64,000 bases of DNA from Anaeramoeba flamelloides (lineage: Eukaryota > Metamonada > Anaeramoebidae). Where the stretch lies: contig JANTQA010000063.1 of the NCBI GenBank assembly GCA_027625915.1, positions 3,286,001-3,350,000 on the forward strand, in the 5' to 3' direction. Shown here one piece after another: positions 52,178-62,890 of this stretch; positions within the stretch are counted from its first letter, which is position 1; every line of letters starts with the position of its first letter. The position numbers were made by a program, and so were the translations under genes. A model generated the notes under the pieces. The model saw nothing but the letters and a program-made list of their open reading frames with translations, was not told where the DNA came from and ran no database searches.

Positions 52178-53160
52178 CTTTAGGGTAGATTTGTGTTTAA
52201 TTAAAGGGTGGAATAATTGGGTGGGGTTTCTAATAGTAAGCCAAAGTTCACAAGGCTAGAAAAAATCTATTATAAATCTTATTATAGAAACAATGAATTA
52301 TTCGATTTTTTACTTTGTGACAATTCAAAATTTTGAAATATTCTCAGAATGGAAATTTTTATTTAATTACTTCTCGAAATATAAAGATAGAAACTCAAAA
52401 TAAAAGTATTCTTATATTTAAAAAAATAATCACTTCCAAAAGTAACTATATTTTGTTATTTTTTTAATTTCAAGATCTACTCGATAAAAATTAATATAAA
52501 AATCTACAAGAATGATTATTTTTATTTTCATACTTTAAAGTGATTTATATTTCAATATATATCCAAATATATTATACTGTTATTTTCCAATTAATAAATG
52601 AAAATTTTTAGTTCACTTTCCAAAATGAATATTAATTATTACTGCTACATTCAAATCAGCAGAGTAAAAATTTTGTCTTAGAGTTAACTAAGGGAGTTTA
52701 ATTTATTGTCGAAAAATATTGTTTCTAAACGATGTTGTCAAGATCTTTCGATTTGCTTCAACTTTACAACTAGAAAAATATTTTGGAATTTGAACTAAAA
52801 ATTTTCATTTTTTATTTGAAAATAATAGTAATAAATTACACAAATAAACCATAAATATATTTATTTCTCTTTTTGTAAAAAATCAAGTCTTTAGCTCATG
52901 GGATATATTTCCAGACAAATTTAAGAGAGCTAATTTTTAAATTTTGAATTCTAAATATTGATGATTCAACCTTTATATTTGTTGTGAAATTCAATTTTTT
53001 ACTAAAACAAAAATCATTTTACTTTGATGAGTTCAATAAAGAGTAATCTTACTCATCATGTTTTTTGATCAATTTCAACACTAAAACACTAACCTTACAA
53101 CATAATATATATATATATATATATATTGAATCCAACAAGTTTAGATCAAATCCCTAAAGT
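52178..53160. mobile_element. Relative of the 7787-8541 TTAAGGG element, inverted
   Basis: Sequence such as AAAAATCTATTATAAATCTT at about 52260 is nearly identical to the reverse complement of 8410-8450. The blocks ACTTCCAAAAGTAA (about 52431) and TTTTACTAAAAC...TGATGAGTTCA...GAT (about 52990-53040) also match in inverted order. Termini are CTTTAGGGTAGATTTG on the left and, reverse complemented, CTTTAGGGATTTGATC on the right, a drifted form of TTAAGGGATT. Longer than the 7787 copy, with a (AT)n tract near the right end; no coding frame. Confidence 0.6.
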
Positions 53161-53404
53161 AAGTACTACACATTAGTTATCCGAGTGTTTTTATTATTTT
53201 AAAGACATTTTTTTAAAGTTGTAGAAAAAAAATTTCCCCACTTTTTTGGTAATATCTTATATACAATTAGAAAGATCACAGTGTTTGATCAATTAAAAAG
53301 TTGTAATTAGTTTATTTCCATTTTATGTAAAAATTGTGTTCATATAATTCAAATCTACTAGTTAACCCCATTTATAACATAAAAATTGGTGTATTTTTTC
53401 TAGC

Positions 53405-53765
53405 AGATATATCAATTAAATAAGGAAATAAACAAACAATAGACATTATGTAACGATGATATTGGTTTCTCATATTTCAGTTAAGAAAAAAGAAATTCTA
53501 AAAATGATCAATCAAATTGAAAAATTTTCTTAAAAAAATTGAATTTATTATAAAAAAACTAAACACAATTTATTAAAAATTGGAAAAATTAAGAAAAAAA
53601 TCACAATAAATGACATTTCGAATTTAAAATTCACTTCCAAATATCAATTAATTTACATTCAAAATTGATTTGACTTTAGGTATTATTGAGTAGTGAATTA
53701 AAAAAAGTATTGGAACAAAAAAAAAAATAACGTGTTTTTATTTTGAAACACTGATTTTGTGCTCT
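53405..53765 (+). repeat. Degenerate relic family, copy C
   Basis: It matches the family at 9640 and 11575 through AAATAAACAAACAATA, AAAATGATCAATCAAATTGA, TTCAAAATTGATTTGACTTT, AGTAGTGAATTAAAAAAAGT and TTTTGAAACACTGATTTTGT. More eroded than copies A and B, with many stops. Confidence 0.5.
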
Positions 53766-53905
53766 GGGCATGTTTTTTTTTTTTTTTTGATACTGAATAA
53801 AAAAAAAAACCAAAGTTACAGATTGAGTCATATATACAAATTAACACCCTACCTAATTTGTGATTTACCACCTAAAGAAGATATTATTTCATTGAACTTT
53901 ATTAA

Positions 53906-54364
53906 CTGCTGAGAGAAAAATGTTGGACACAGAAAAATTGTTGGGAACCAATTTTAATTCGGAACATTAGTAAAATTGAAAATCAAATCCTATTGAGAAC
54001 TAGGTACAATTTATTTGAATCCCTGTTTAAGTGTTTTACAAGTTCATTAATACGTGGTGTGTGTAGAACACTCATTTGAATGGTTAATAACTAAAAGTAA
54101 ATCATGCTTTTTTAACAAAAATCCTAGTTTTAGTAAAGTTTACTATTAATTCTGAAAATGGTAATTTTTAAACTTGCTTTAGATTATAAGAGATAAGTTT
54201 TTGAAAAAGTAGAATTACATTAAACTTTATTCTAAACAGTAGATTAGTGTTATTTTCTTGGGTTATTTCACAAAAGATTGAAATTAAAAATCATTTTCAG
54301 TAATGTTTCCAATTAAAATTGCTGTCCAACTATTTTTCTCTGTCAAACATTTTCCTCTCAACAA
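53906..54364. mobile_element. 459-bp TIR element, copy 2
   Basis: Same orientation and length as the copy at 38558. The left end CTGCTGAGAGAAAAATGTTG and right end (reverse complement) TTGTTGAGAGGAAAATGTTT carry a few differences from copy 1. The interior TACTATTAATTCTGAAAA and TTATAAGAGATAAGTTTTTG are identical in both. No coding capacity. Confidence 0.8.
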
Positions 54365-55249
54365 TAATTCCAAAAAATCCAATTTAAAAAAAAAAGAATT
54401 ATTTCTTATTTTAAATTTTCAAATGATTTAATTTCTTCAATTTAAAAAAAATTGTTTTCTAAAAGTATATAATCAATTTAATTCGATTTAATGTATTTTT
54501 TCGTTTTATTATAACCATCTAGATTTGAAAAAGTAAGATTATTGTAACATTCTTGAGATTAAAAAAATAACAATTAAGAAAATGAAAAACAAAAAAAAAT
54601 TTAAGATCTCAAAGATCGTTAAAGAGTGATACTTTGGAAGAAACATAGTTGTTTTCAAAATTATATTTTTCAAACCAATTGAATTTGGAATTGAGTGTTG
54701 ATATTTAGTTCTTTTTTCCAAAAATTTCCTTTTTTGATTGTTGATTTTTGGAGATCAATCGTACATACGAGAAGAACAAAAGAATATAAAAAGTTAAATT
54801 TCAGACCATAATTCAGAATTTTTAAATTAGAAATTGGGTTTCTTTTTTTGATTTTTTTTTTAAATATGATATTTTTTCATCTTTTATATTTATAGAGCGA
54901 TCTTTAATCACACAATGGTTTGTTTTTAATTCTTGTATTAAGATTAAAAAAAAATAGTTTAAAATTTTTTTTCAATTCTAAAAAATTTTCTACTATCAAT
55001 ATTCTATAATTATGTGTTTAGTATTCTGAATTGTAATTTTCTACAGTCATTAGAACTACTTATTTCCTAAAGAATCAATTCAACCTTATTAATGAACTTC
55101 TTTAATAACTTTAGCGTAAATAATTATGTTTTTTTTTTTTTTTTTTTTTTTTTTTTGACAATAATTTCTTTTGATTTTTATAGTACGTATCTCACCTTGT
55201 ATCAGTCTCAAATTAATGTATTTAATTATTGAATGTCAATCATATTTAC
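54365..55249. other. Non-coding, nothing convincing
   Basis: A run of about 27 T lies at 55132-55156. Part of 54600-54760 resembles 59030-59190 (GTTGTTTTCAAAATTA and TGATTGTTGATTTTTGGAGA against GTTGTATTCAAAATTA and TCATTGTTGATTTTTAGAAA), a further weak repeat pair. No gene. Confidence 0.4.
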
Positions 55250-55650
55250 TTTTCAGGATCAAATATCTCTAAAACAATTATGATTTCAATAGTAAAAAAA
55301 AATTATGTTATATATTATAAATAATGTTTGTATTAGTAAAAAATTAAACCCTTTGAGAATTAAAATATGAATTTTAAAATATATTAAGAGATCAAATGAT
55401 CAATATTCAGATTGAAAAGTTGAAAAATACCCTACTTAAATTTGACCAGTAATGTCGATTAGTTGCCACAAAATTCAATTTTACTAAAAAATAAAATAAT
55501 AAACTAATAAATTCTTTTGAGAAATTATATTTTATATGTTGGAAATATATTGATAATTTAATTAGTTTTCTTAAAAAGGAGATAAAAATAACATTTTGTG
55601 AGTATTTTTTCTATTAATTATTGAGTACTTTTGTTAAAATTATACGTGCC
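55250..55650. repeat. Diverged partial relative of the 7787-8541 element
   Basis: Same orientation as 7787-8541. Shared anchors are CAAATATCTCTAAAACAATT, GTATTAGTAAAAAATTAAAC, ATCAATATTCAGATTGAAAA and ATGTCGATTAGTTGCC. They are less similar than in the full element and the ends are not clear. Confidence 0.5.
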
Positions 55651-55659
55651 CAAAAATTT

Positions 55660-56060
55660 ATATCTATGTTTTGAAAGAAAAAGCGCATTTCTTTTTGTAA
55701 TAGAATGTCTATACATTAATCTATCAAAGAAACCAATAATAAACAATAAGTAAATATAGAATTTATTTCTTCAAGTTTTATTATTATGGAAGAAATTCTA
55801 AAAATCAATAATGAAATTAGAATATTTATCTCAAAAAACTGTGTTAATTTAATAAGAAAAAATCTAAAAAACAAAAAATTTTACTAAAATTGAAAATTAT
55901 GAAAAATTTTAAACAAATTTTATTCTTAATTTAAAATTTACAGAAAATATCAATGGGCTTCGCTTCAAATCAATTTTACTTGAGTATAGAATTGAGTAGT
56001 CTATTGGGTAATATATCGGAAAAAGAAGAAAATAAACGCACATATTATATTTTGAGAACT
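55660..56060 (+). repeat. Degenerate relic family, copy D
   Basis: Family anchors are AAAGAAAAAGCGCATTTCTT, ACATTAATCTATCAAAGAAA, ACCAATAATAAACAATAAGT, ATTTATCTCAAAAAACTG, ATCAATGGGCTTCGCTTCAA, AGAATTGAGTAGTCTATTGG and AAAAAGAAGAAAATAAACG. It keeps the same order as copies A-C; stops throughout. Confidence 0.55.
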
Positions 56061-56360
56061 GTAAATCTTGATGTCAAAATAATCAAAAAATAATTACTTT
56101 CAGGTTTTAAATCTGAATAAATAATTCCCACGATATGAATATTTTGTTTGTGTTATTGTTTTTGATTTTTAAAAGAAATTAAAAAAAAAATCTCCAAAAT
56201 AAGATTTTTAAAAGACTAATAATTTCTAGTTTATTCATATTTAGAGATTATTTTTTTAAATTAAGTGATCCAATAGAACAGATATCATTAACATCAACTA
56301 ACAAAATAAATGAAAAATTATAAGAAATATTATTTATTTAGTTTTCGAAAAAAAAATGAT

Positions 56361-56370
56361 AAAAAAAAAA
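56361..56370 (-). terminator. RNA polymerase III terminator of tRNA-Arg
   Basis: A ten-base T run on the minus strand directly follows the tRNA 3' end, separated by one base. Confidence 0.8.
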
Positions 56371-56371
56371 T

Positions 56372-56443
56372 CGATCCAGGTAGGGCTCGAACCTACGACC
56401 TTCTGATTAGAAATCAGACGCGCTACCACTGCGCTACAGGACC
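56372..56443 (-). tRNA. tRNA-Arg(TCT)
   Basis: A 72-nt class I tRNA read on the minus strand. The D arm GCGC-AGTGGTA-GCGC, the anticodon stem TCTGA/TCAGA with loop TTTCTAA (anticodon TCT, reads AGA), a five-base variable loop and the T arm GTAGG-TTCGAGC-CCTAC are all clean. The acceptor GGTCCTG/CTGGATC carries one G:U and one U:U at the sixth pair. Discriminator G fits Arg. No intron. Confidence 0.93.
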
Positions 56444-56681
56444 ATACATTAAAATCGACATTAAATATTGTATTTTATTTGATATCATTTAAAAATCTAA
56501 AATCAACAAAAAAAATAATCAAAAAACCATCGTATTGTCACTTCAAAACAAAAACCACAACAAATTTCTTCCAAATTTACTCAAACTTCTATATCACAAT
56601 AAATTATTTATTTTTTTTCAAATTCCTTTTTAACTGAAAAACCAATTTCTTTGTCATTCCAAAAAACGCAAAATTCACACA

Positions 56682-59600
56682 ATGGAAACTTTTTCAACAG
56701 ACCCAAAGGAAATCCCAATTATAAAGTACCACGACGGAAGTAAATTTCAATTTGAAAGTAACAATTACACGAACAATCGGCAAGTAAGCGAAGAATCGAT
56801 TTCGGTTGAAAAAAGTTTATCACAGTTCCAAAACAAAGAGGTTGAATTTGATCGAGTACTTTTTCAGCAAAGGTTGGATCATTTCAAAAATGAAAGAAAA
56901 GAAAATTTGAAGCAAAAGGCACACTCCACACAAATTAATGAGAAGAAAAATACTGTTCCTCAAAAGGAAACTTCAATTCAGCAATACAAACGTTTAAATT
57001 TGGAAATTTCTCAATTTATTAGTGACTTACAATCGGTTATTGTAAAACAATTTGCTCCTGATTTTACTTTCCTCTTTTTTGTTTTTTTATTTTTTTAAGA
57101 AGAAAAAAAAAAAAGAACAAGAAAAAAAAAACAAACACAAAAAAAAAAAAAAGAACAAATATTTTAAAAATATTTTTCTGCTTATTTCTTATTATCCCTA
57201 TTTATTATACAATAAAGAACGAACCAAATGTAATTGATTCAGAAATTTCAACTCAAGAGCTTCTTAAGATGACTCAAGGACTCCAATCAAAATTAAACGA
57301 AACAAAGCTACCCTTTTTAGTTGGTGATGAAAATGAGACAAAAAACGAACAAGAAAAAGAAAAAGAAGATCTTCAGAAGAAATTCCAAAAAGAAAAAGAA
57401 ATACTGAACAACCTTGGAGAAACATCAACAAAAGAAATCAACACAACACAAGAGAAAAAAAAGTCAAGTAGTAAAAAGATAAATTATGAGCTTAATGTTT
57501 CTGCTCTTTCTGAAGATATCAAAGATAATGAAAAACAAAAAGTAATTATTTTTTTTAATCTATTTTTTTCTTCTTTTTCAGCTTTTTAATTTTCCACAAA
57601 CACACCAATTGGCAGTACGTTTACCGTTAGTCCAGAAATTCAAACACACCTGAAAAATTCAAAAGCACCCAAATACAAACACTTGAAAAAACCAAAACTA
57701 TCCAAAAAAAAAAAAAAAAAAATCCCATAAAATAAAAAACAAACATCAGTTAATATGATCCGAATTGTATAAAAAAGAAGATAATAAGTTATTTTAAAAA
57801 AGTGACGAACAAAAGTTTTAGAAGTGGTGCTTCAAACCGTCTAATTCACCCTTTTTAAGCAGTTTGCGTAACACTTTATTAATATTTGTAGTCAGCACTT
57901 TTTTAAAACCGTCGTACATGCTGGTTTATTTTTAATAGACTGCATAAAAATAGGTCTATTGAAGTTTGCTGATCGTTTAAAGATAATTTTGAAAACTTTT
58001 TGTTCACACTTTTTTAAAATTGCCCTAATGATTCAAAGGATTTTGATATTTTGAAATTGAACTTCTTTTGGTTTACAAAATTCAAAGAACAAAAAAAAAA
58101 AATAATTAATAAGATCTCAAAGACAAAAAAATAGAATTAACAAAAAAAAAAAACTTAAAGTATCTCAATTACAAAAAACTCAAATTAGAAAAAAAAAGTT
58201 CAAAATTCAAATGACAAAAAATGCAATTAACAAAAAAAAAAGTTCAACAATCCTTCTCGTCAAAAATTCAAATAACAAAAAAAAATTTCCAAGTATCTTA
58301 AAAATAACAAAAAATTCGATTAAAAAAATTATTTCACAGGATCTCAATATTAAAACCTTTGCTTAAAAAAAAAAAGTTTCACAGGATGATCTACATTACC
58401 AAAAACATTCAAATAACAAAAATAAGTTCATAGGATCTATTGACAAAAAATTCAATTAAGGTACTAATCTCTATTAAATTTTTTTACCTAAATTTAATAG
58501 AGATTGAGAAAATTTTTTGGCAATTACTTAGATTTGAAAACACCAGTTTATTTTCAATATTAAACATATTTCTAGATAAGGAATCTTGTTTAGAAATTGT
58601 TCAAAGAAAAAATAATAGAGACTAGTTTCTTAACAAAAAAAAAAGTTTTCTAGGATCTCATTGGTAAAAAATTTAATTCAAAAAAAAATTTAACAAGCAT
58701 TTTTAATTCCGAAAAATCAAATTTTAAAAAGTTAATAAGACTTCTCAATTATAAAAATTCAATTTACAAAAAAAAAATTTTAAAAGTATTCTCAATTCTA
58801 AAAATCAAAATTTAAAAAAAAATATTAATCTTTTTTCCTTGCTTGATATTTCCAAATGCTTCACATTGATTCTATTTTAGACAAATGGCCTTATTTAAGT
58901 ACAACACCGATTCGATTCAATTTAAAACTCTAGTTGGTGGCTATCTTGTAACCCTTGTATTTGACAGAGTAAGGGATTTGTAATATTCTTTCCGTAAAAA
59001 TAACTCGTTTTTGGGAAATGAAAAAAAAAAAAAATCTTCGGGATCTCAAAAAGAGTAAAAGAGAGAAGACTTCAAAACCAACACAGTTGTATTCAAAATT
59101 AATCTCCAAAACTATTCAAATTAGAAATTGAGTATCACTCTTTGGAACTTTCTTCTAAAAAATTCCGCATTTTTCATTGTTGATTTTTAGAAATCTTCAC
59201 ACAATATAGGTGTTTTACAAAAGTGACGAACAAAAGTTTTAGAAGTGGCACTTCAAACCGTCTAATTCACCCTTTTTAAGCAGTTTGCGTAACACTTTAT
59301 TAATATTTGTAGTCAGAACTTTTTTAAAACCGTCGTACATGCTGGTTTGTTTTTAATTCTTAACATTGCGATCTTAATATTACAATTCCAGAAAAAAATT
59401 ATGCACAGATAAAAATGAAAAAATAAATTTTCGATTTAAAAAACAAATATTTTCACCTTAACGACTATTCATGCTATCTGGAAATGGGTGGATAATTGAA
59501 TCACTATAAGTTCATTTTGGAATAGAACAACCAAAGAGAGAAAAATTGTCAAAAAAATTCTGAAATTCTCAAAATTTTCTTTATTTTTTTTTTTTTTTTT

Positions 59601-62600
59601 CATTTTTTTCTCCAAATTTTTCATATTTTGATTTAACTTTGAGAGGTTTACTTGATTTGTAAACGAATATAAAACACAAAAAGGAAAATATTTTTTCAAT
59701 TATAAAAGAAAACAAAAAAGTAAAAGATAAATTATTTAAAAAATAAAATATTTCAATACCAAAAAATCGTCAAGTCAAAAATGAAAATTGTCTAAACAAC
59801 TCAAGGCAATCAAAATAATTGTTAGGGTGTGTTTTTAGGAAAAATATATCTTTAATAATTTACCTAGAAAATTATATAAACTAAATTCCAAAAATTGCCC
59901 ACACACATAAATTCATTTCGATCAAAATACTTGAGCTTTCTTACATCAATTATTTTTTTTCTCTTTATTTTTTTTACATTTCTTCATTTTTTTATTATGA
60001 CTCTTTTATTTTCCCCCCTCTTTTTTTCGAAAATTAAATTAAGTTTCAAATACTTCTAACGACCGTGTCTATTTTTGATTCCCTTTGAATTGGAAGTCTT
60101 AAATTTAGTCACTTCAGAATTCTCTCATTACCAGACCAAATAACTCTTTCATTTAACCCTTTACAATAAAAATAAATTCCAAAAATTTTGATATAGTTAA
60201 AACCGTTTAAAGAATAGCAATACTACAGTTTCCTGAAATTTGGAAATAATTTTGATTTTTATATATCATTTTTTATCTTTTTTGTTTTGTTATCATTTCT
60301 TTTTTCCTAGTTACGTAATCTGTTTCTTTAGATCGGTAAATTTTTTTTCAATGATTGATATAAAGTTCAAGTTGAGTTCAATTAAGTTGAAAAATCACCT
60401 TAAAAGATTCGTTGATGGTATCCAACCACTTTGATCGATCAATAATTGTTTGTGAAATTTTAAACAAATTTAGCAATACATTTTTTTGTTCTCACTCTTT
60501 CCAAAGTTTTGGACACACCAATAATTTTATTTTTTCATTTTATTTTTATTTTTATTTGATAAAAATGATTACTTAATAAAACATAAATACAAAGTATAAC
60601 TTAAACTTGATTTAATATTTAAGTTTGGAAAAACACAAAAAATAAAGATTATTTTTCCCTATTTTTGATTTTGGGTGATGATAATATTTTTAGAATGGAG
60701 TTTACATCCAAAATGAATTTTTTGTAATTCCACGCTTGATTTTAACAATCATATATTTGAAATTCCAAAAAATTGTAATTTTATTTCATAACAAATCTCA
60801 CATAATAAAATTTTGTGAGATTTATAAACCATTCCAACATAATTTTCTTTTAAAATAAACAATAATTTAGGTCCGAATGTAGTTATTAATGTATGTACTC
60901 TTAATCTAAAAAATATAAAGTCAAACAAAAACTTTATTTAAATAAAATAATACAATAATTTATCGTTTGGGATTTAACAATATTTAGTAATTATAATCGA
61001 ATTCAAGGATAAACTTTTGGTATTCATCCAATTAAAAAAATTCCTAATGAAAAAAATCACATTTTATAATTCTTTTTTATTACCACTAAAAGAAAGTAAG
61101 TAATCAAAAGAAATAAGTCGACATATACATACTCTTTTATCTCTTTTTAAAATTTTAATAAAGGTATTTCAAAAAAAGTGAGTAATATTTTTTATTACAT
61201 TCATATAATATTATCTTTTTACATATTTCTATTCATAAAATGATAATATAAAGTTCAGAGAAATAGTTATACTTATTGAATCAATGACACATATTGGGTA
61301 TATTTCAAATTTTGATAAATTAAATATTTCCAAAAAATCAAAAAAAAAAAATTCCCGCTTTTTATTATTATTGAAGAAATATAACTTACATTCTAGATGT
61401 CCTTTTGACTTAATTTTTTTTTAAAGGAAATTTACACACAAAATTATAGATTAAATAGTTATTTCATGGGAAAGGGATACCCAAATTAGTTATATGTTTT
61501 GAAAAGCAAAAACAAAAAATTGTCAAGAAAAAAAAAAATTTAAATAAAAAAAGAAAATTTAAAAAGGTTTATAATGAGCAATTGGTAAAAAATAAAAAAT
61601 CAATGCTATCGTCAATTAAGAACACCCAAAATGAAAGGCACTTTACTTTTGATTAATTATTTAATTTGATAATTGATCATGAAAGTTCATTGTGGGGATT
61701 GTTATTTAATTGTTGTAATTTCTTTTTTTCTTTTTGATCTGATTTGATTTATAACTCTTGATATTTTTGACTTTTTCGTTTTTATTTTCAAGTTATTCCA
61801 CACTGTTGTGTTTAAGTATTCTAGTATTAACAAGTAATCACTTGTTCATTTTCCCTCTGAAACTCTTCTTCCCATTATAAAGAAAATTCAGCAGGGGGGA
61901 AATTGCAAAAAAATCAAAGAATGAATATCATTTAATTAATCATAATAATAATGATAATAATAATTAATTATCAGAATAAAGATGATACTTTATATGATAT
62001 TAATAAAATAGTCAGAACTAAACCCTAAAATATAAACATCTTTTTTTTTTTTTTTTTTTGATTGATTATTTATTTATTGAATTATTATCATTAATAAAAC
62101 AGATCCTAATTATCATCTTTTTTTTTATTTTCAATTTTCCATTACCATTCTATTCATACTTTTAGAAAGAAAATAATGATGAAATTTTAAAATTAGATTT
62201 GCAAATTTCAAAGCTTGAAAAAATAACTGGTATAAATGAAATCCAGGGAAATATTTCATTTCTTGATTGTAAGACACACATTAAATTTATAAAGGAAAAA
62301 TTAAAAAAATTAACAAATGAAGAAATGGAATCCTTAATTCAAAAAATTGAATTTGTTTCAAGTCAATTGAAAGTTTTGGAAGACCAATTAAAAACAATTT
62401 CAATTTCTAAAATATCCAATCAAAATGTAATAATTCTTCTTTATTATTTTTTTTTTTTCATTATTTCTATTTGTTTGTTGAACTTTTTTTTTTAATCAAT
62501 CCGTTTGTTTATTTCTTTGTTTTAACTTTTCTTAAATATATTCAATCCATCAAATTCATTAATTATATTTTCCAATGGTCATAATAATTATTAACAAAAA

Positions 62601-62890
62601 TAAAACAGATTTCAAAAATTTATCAAATGATGGAAAATTGGGAGATAATCATTCCAACACTGCCATCATTGCTAAATAGATTGAAATTGTTAGAAATTGC
62701 CCAAAACGAAAAAAAATCAATAATTGGCCGAATTGAACAATTATCAAATTCACAAGAAATAATTCAAAAAACACTTTTGCAACAATCCCCAATAGTTCAG
62801 GAAATAAATGATCAATTATTATCAAATTTCAAATATATTCGTGATAACATTGAACAATTAGAACAGCAATTTAAATCATTTAAAAAGTAA
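56682..62890 (+). CDS. DCTN2: Dynactin subunit 2 (dynamitin, p50)
   Basis: Four exons: 56682-57041, 57218-57541, 62166-62426, 62609-62890. All introns are phase 0 with GTAAAA, GTAATT and GTAATA donors and AG acceptors; 1227 nt give 408 residues (human p50 is about 400). Dynamitin tetramers form the dynactin shoulder that links the p150Glued arm to the Arp1 filament in dynein transport. ETSIQQYKRLNLEISQFI aligns with the family ETPQQKYQRLL block, SKKINYELNVSALSED with the VTYELHS block, and exon 4 ISKIYQMMENWEIIIPTLPS with the VHQLYETIQRW..IASTLP block. The C-terminal coiled coil ends QLEQQFKSFKK. Helical heptad patterns run through exons 2-4. Intron 2 is 4624 nt, far longer than introns 1 and 3 (176 and 182 nt), and holds a minisatellite, a TTAA element and a 139-bp duplication. 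Splicing exon 2 directly to exon 3 leaves no gap against the family. Start context is CACACAATG. Confidence 0.9.
57798..57936 (+). repeat. 139-bp direct repeat, copy 1 (dynamitin intron 2)
   Basis: It begins AAAAGTGACGAACAAAAGTT, continues through CAAACCGTCTAATTCACCC and ends CCGTCGTACATGCTGGTTT. It matches 59219-59357 with about four differences over 139 bp. Moderately GC-richer than its surroundings; no frame. Confidence 0.9.
58100..58830. repeat. Degenerate minisatellite, about 45-50 bp unit
   Basis: Roughly eleven imperfect units of the form AGGATCTCAATTACAAAAA-TTCAAATAACAAAAAAAAAGTT-CAC follow one another, interrupted at 58456-58633 by a TTAA element. It lies wholly in intron 2 of the dynamitin gene. 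Confidence 0.75.
58456..58633. mobile_element. TTAA-flanked non-autonomous element, copy 2 (uninterrupted)
   Basis: A 178-bp element including both TTAA copies, inverted relative to 4013-4545. Ends are TTAAGGTACTAATCTCTATT and, reverse complemented, TTAAGAAACTAGTCTCTATT. The interior matches the 4013 element, minus the nested MITE. It sits in a minisatellite unit; a neighbouring unit reads AATTAACAAAAAAAAAAGTT with a single TTAA, which gives the empty site and shows that TTAA was duplicated on insertion. Confidence 0.85.
59219..59357 (+). repeat. 139-bp direct repeat, copy 2 (dynamitin intron 2)
   Basis: Second copy of 57798-57936, same orientation, about 1.4 kb downstream within the same intron. 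The few differences include GTGGCAC against GTGGTGC and GTCAGAAC against GTCAGCAC. Confidence 0.9.
60080..60340. repeat. Diverged dispersed repeat (pair with 4600-4970)
   Basis: Same order of anchors as at 4600-4970, including GTTAAAACCGTTTAAAGAAT, TTTGGAAATAATTTTGATTT and TTACGTAATC..TTTAGATC. It lies in dynamitin intron 2. Similarity is moderate. Confidence 0.45.

Noticed and set aside
57052-57237. Lys-rich frame overlapping dynamitin intron 1
   Set aside because: It is an A-run artefact of the intron; the flanking exons join in phase without it.
58100-58830. Possible CRISPR-like array
   Set aside because: The units are degenerate and abut without unique spacers; it is a minisatellite in a eukaryotic intron.
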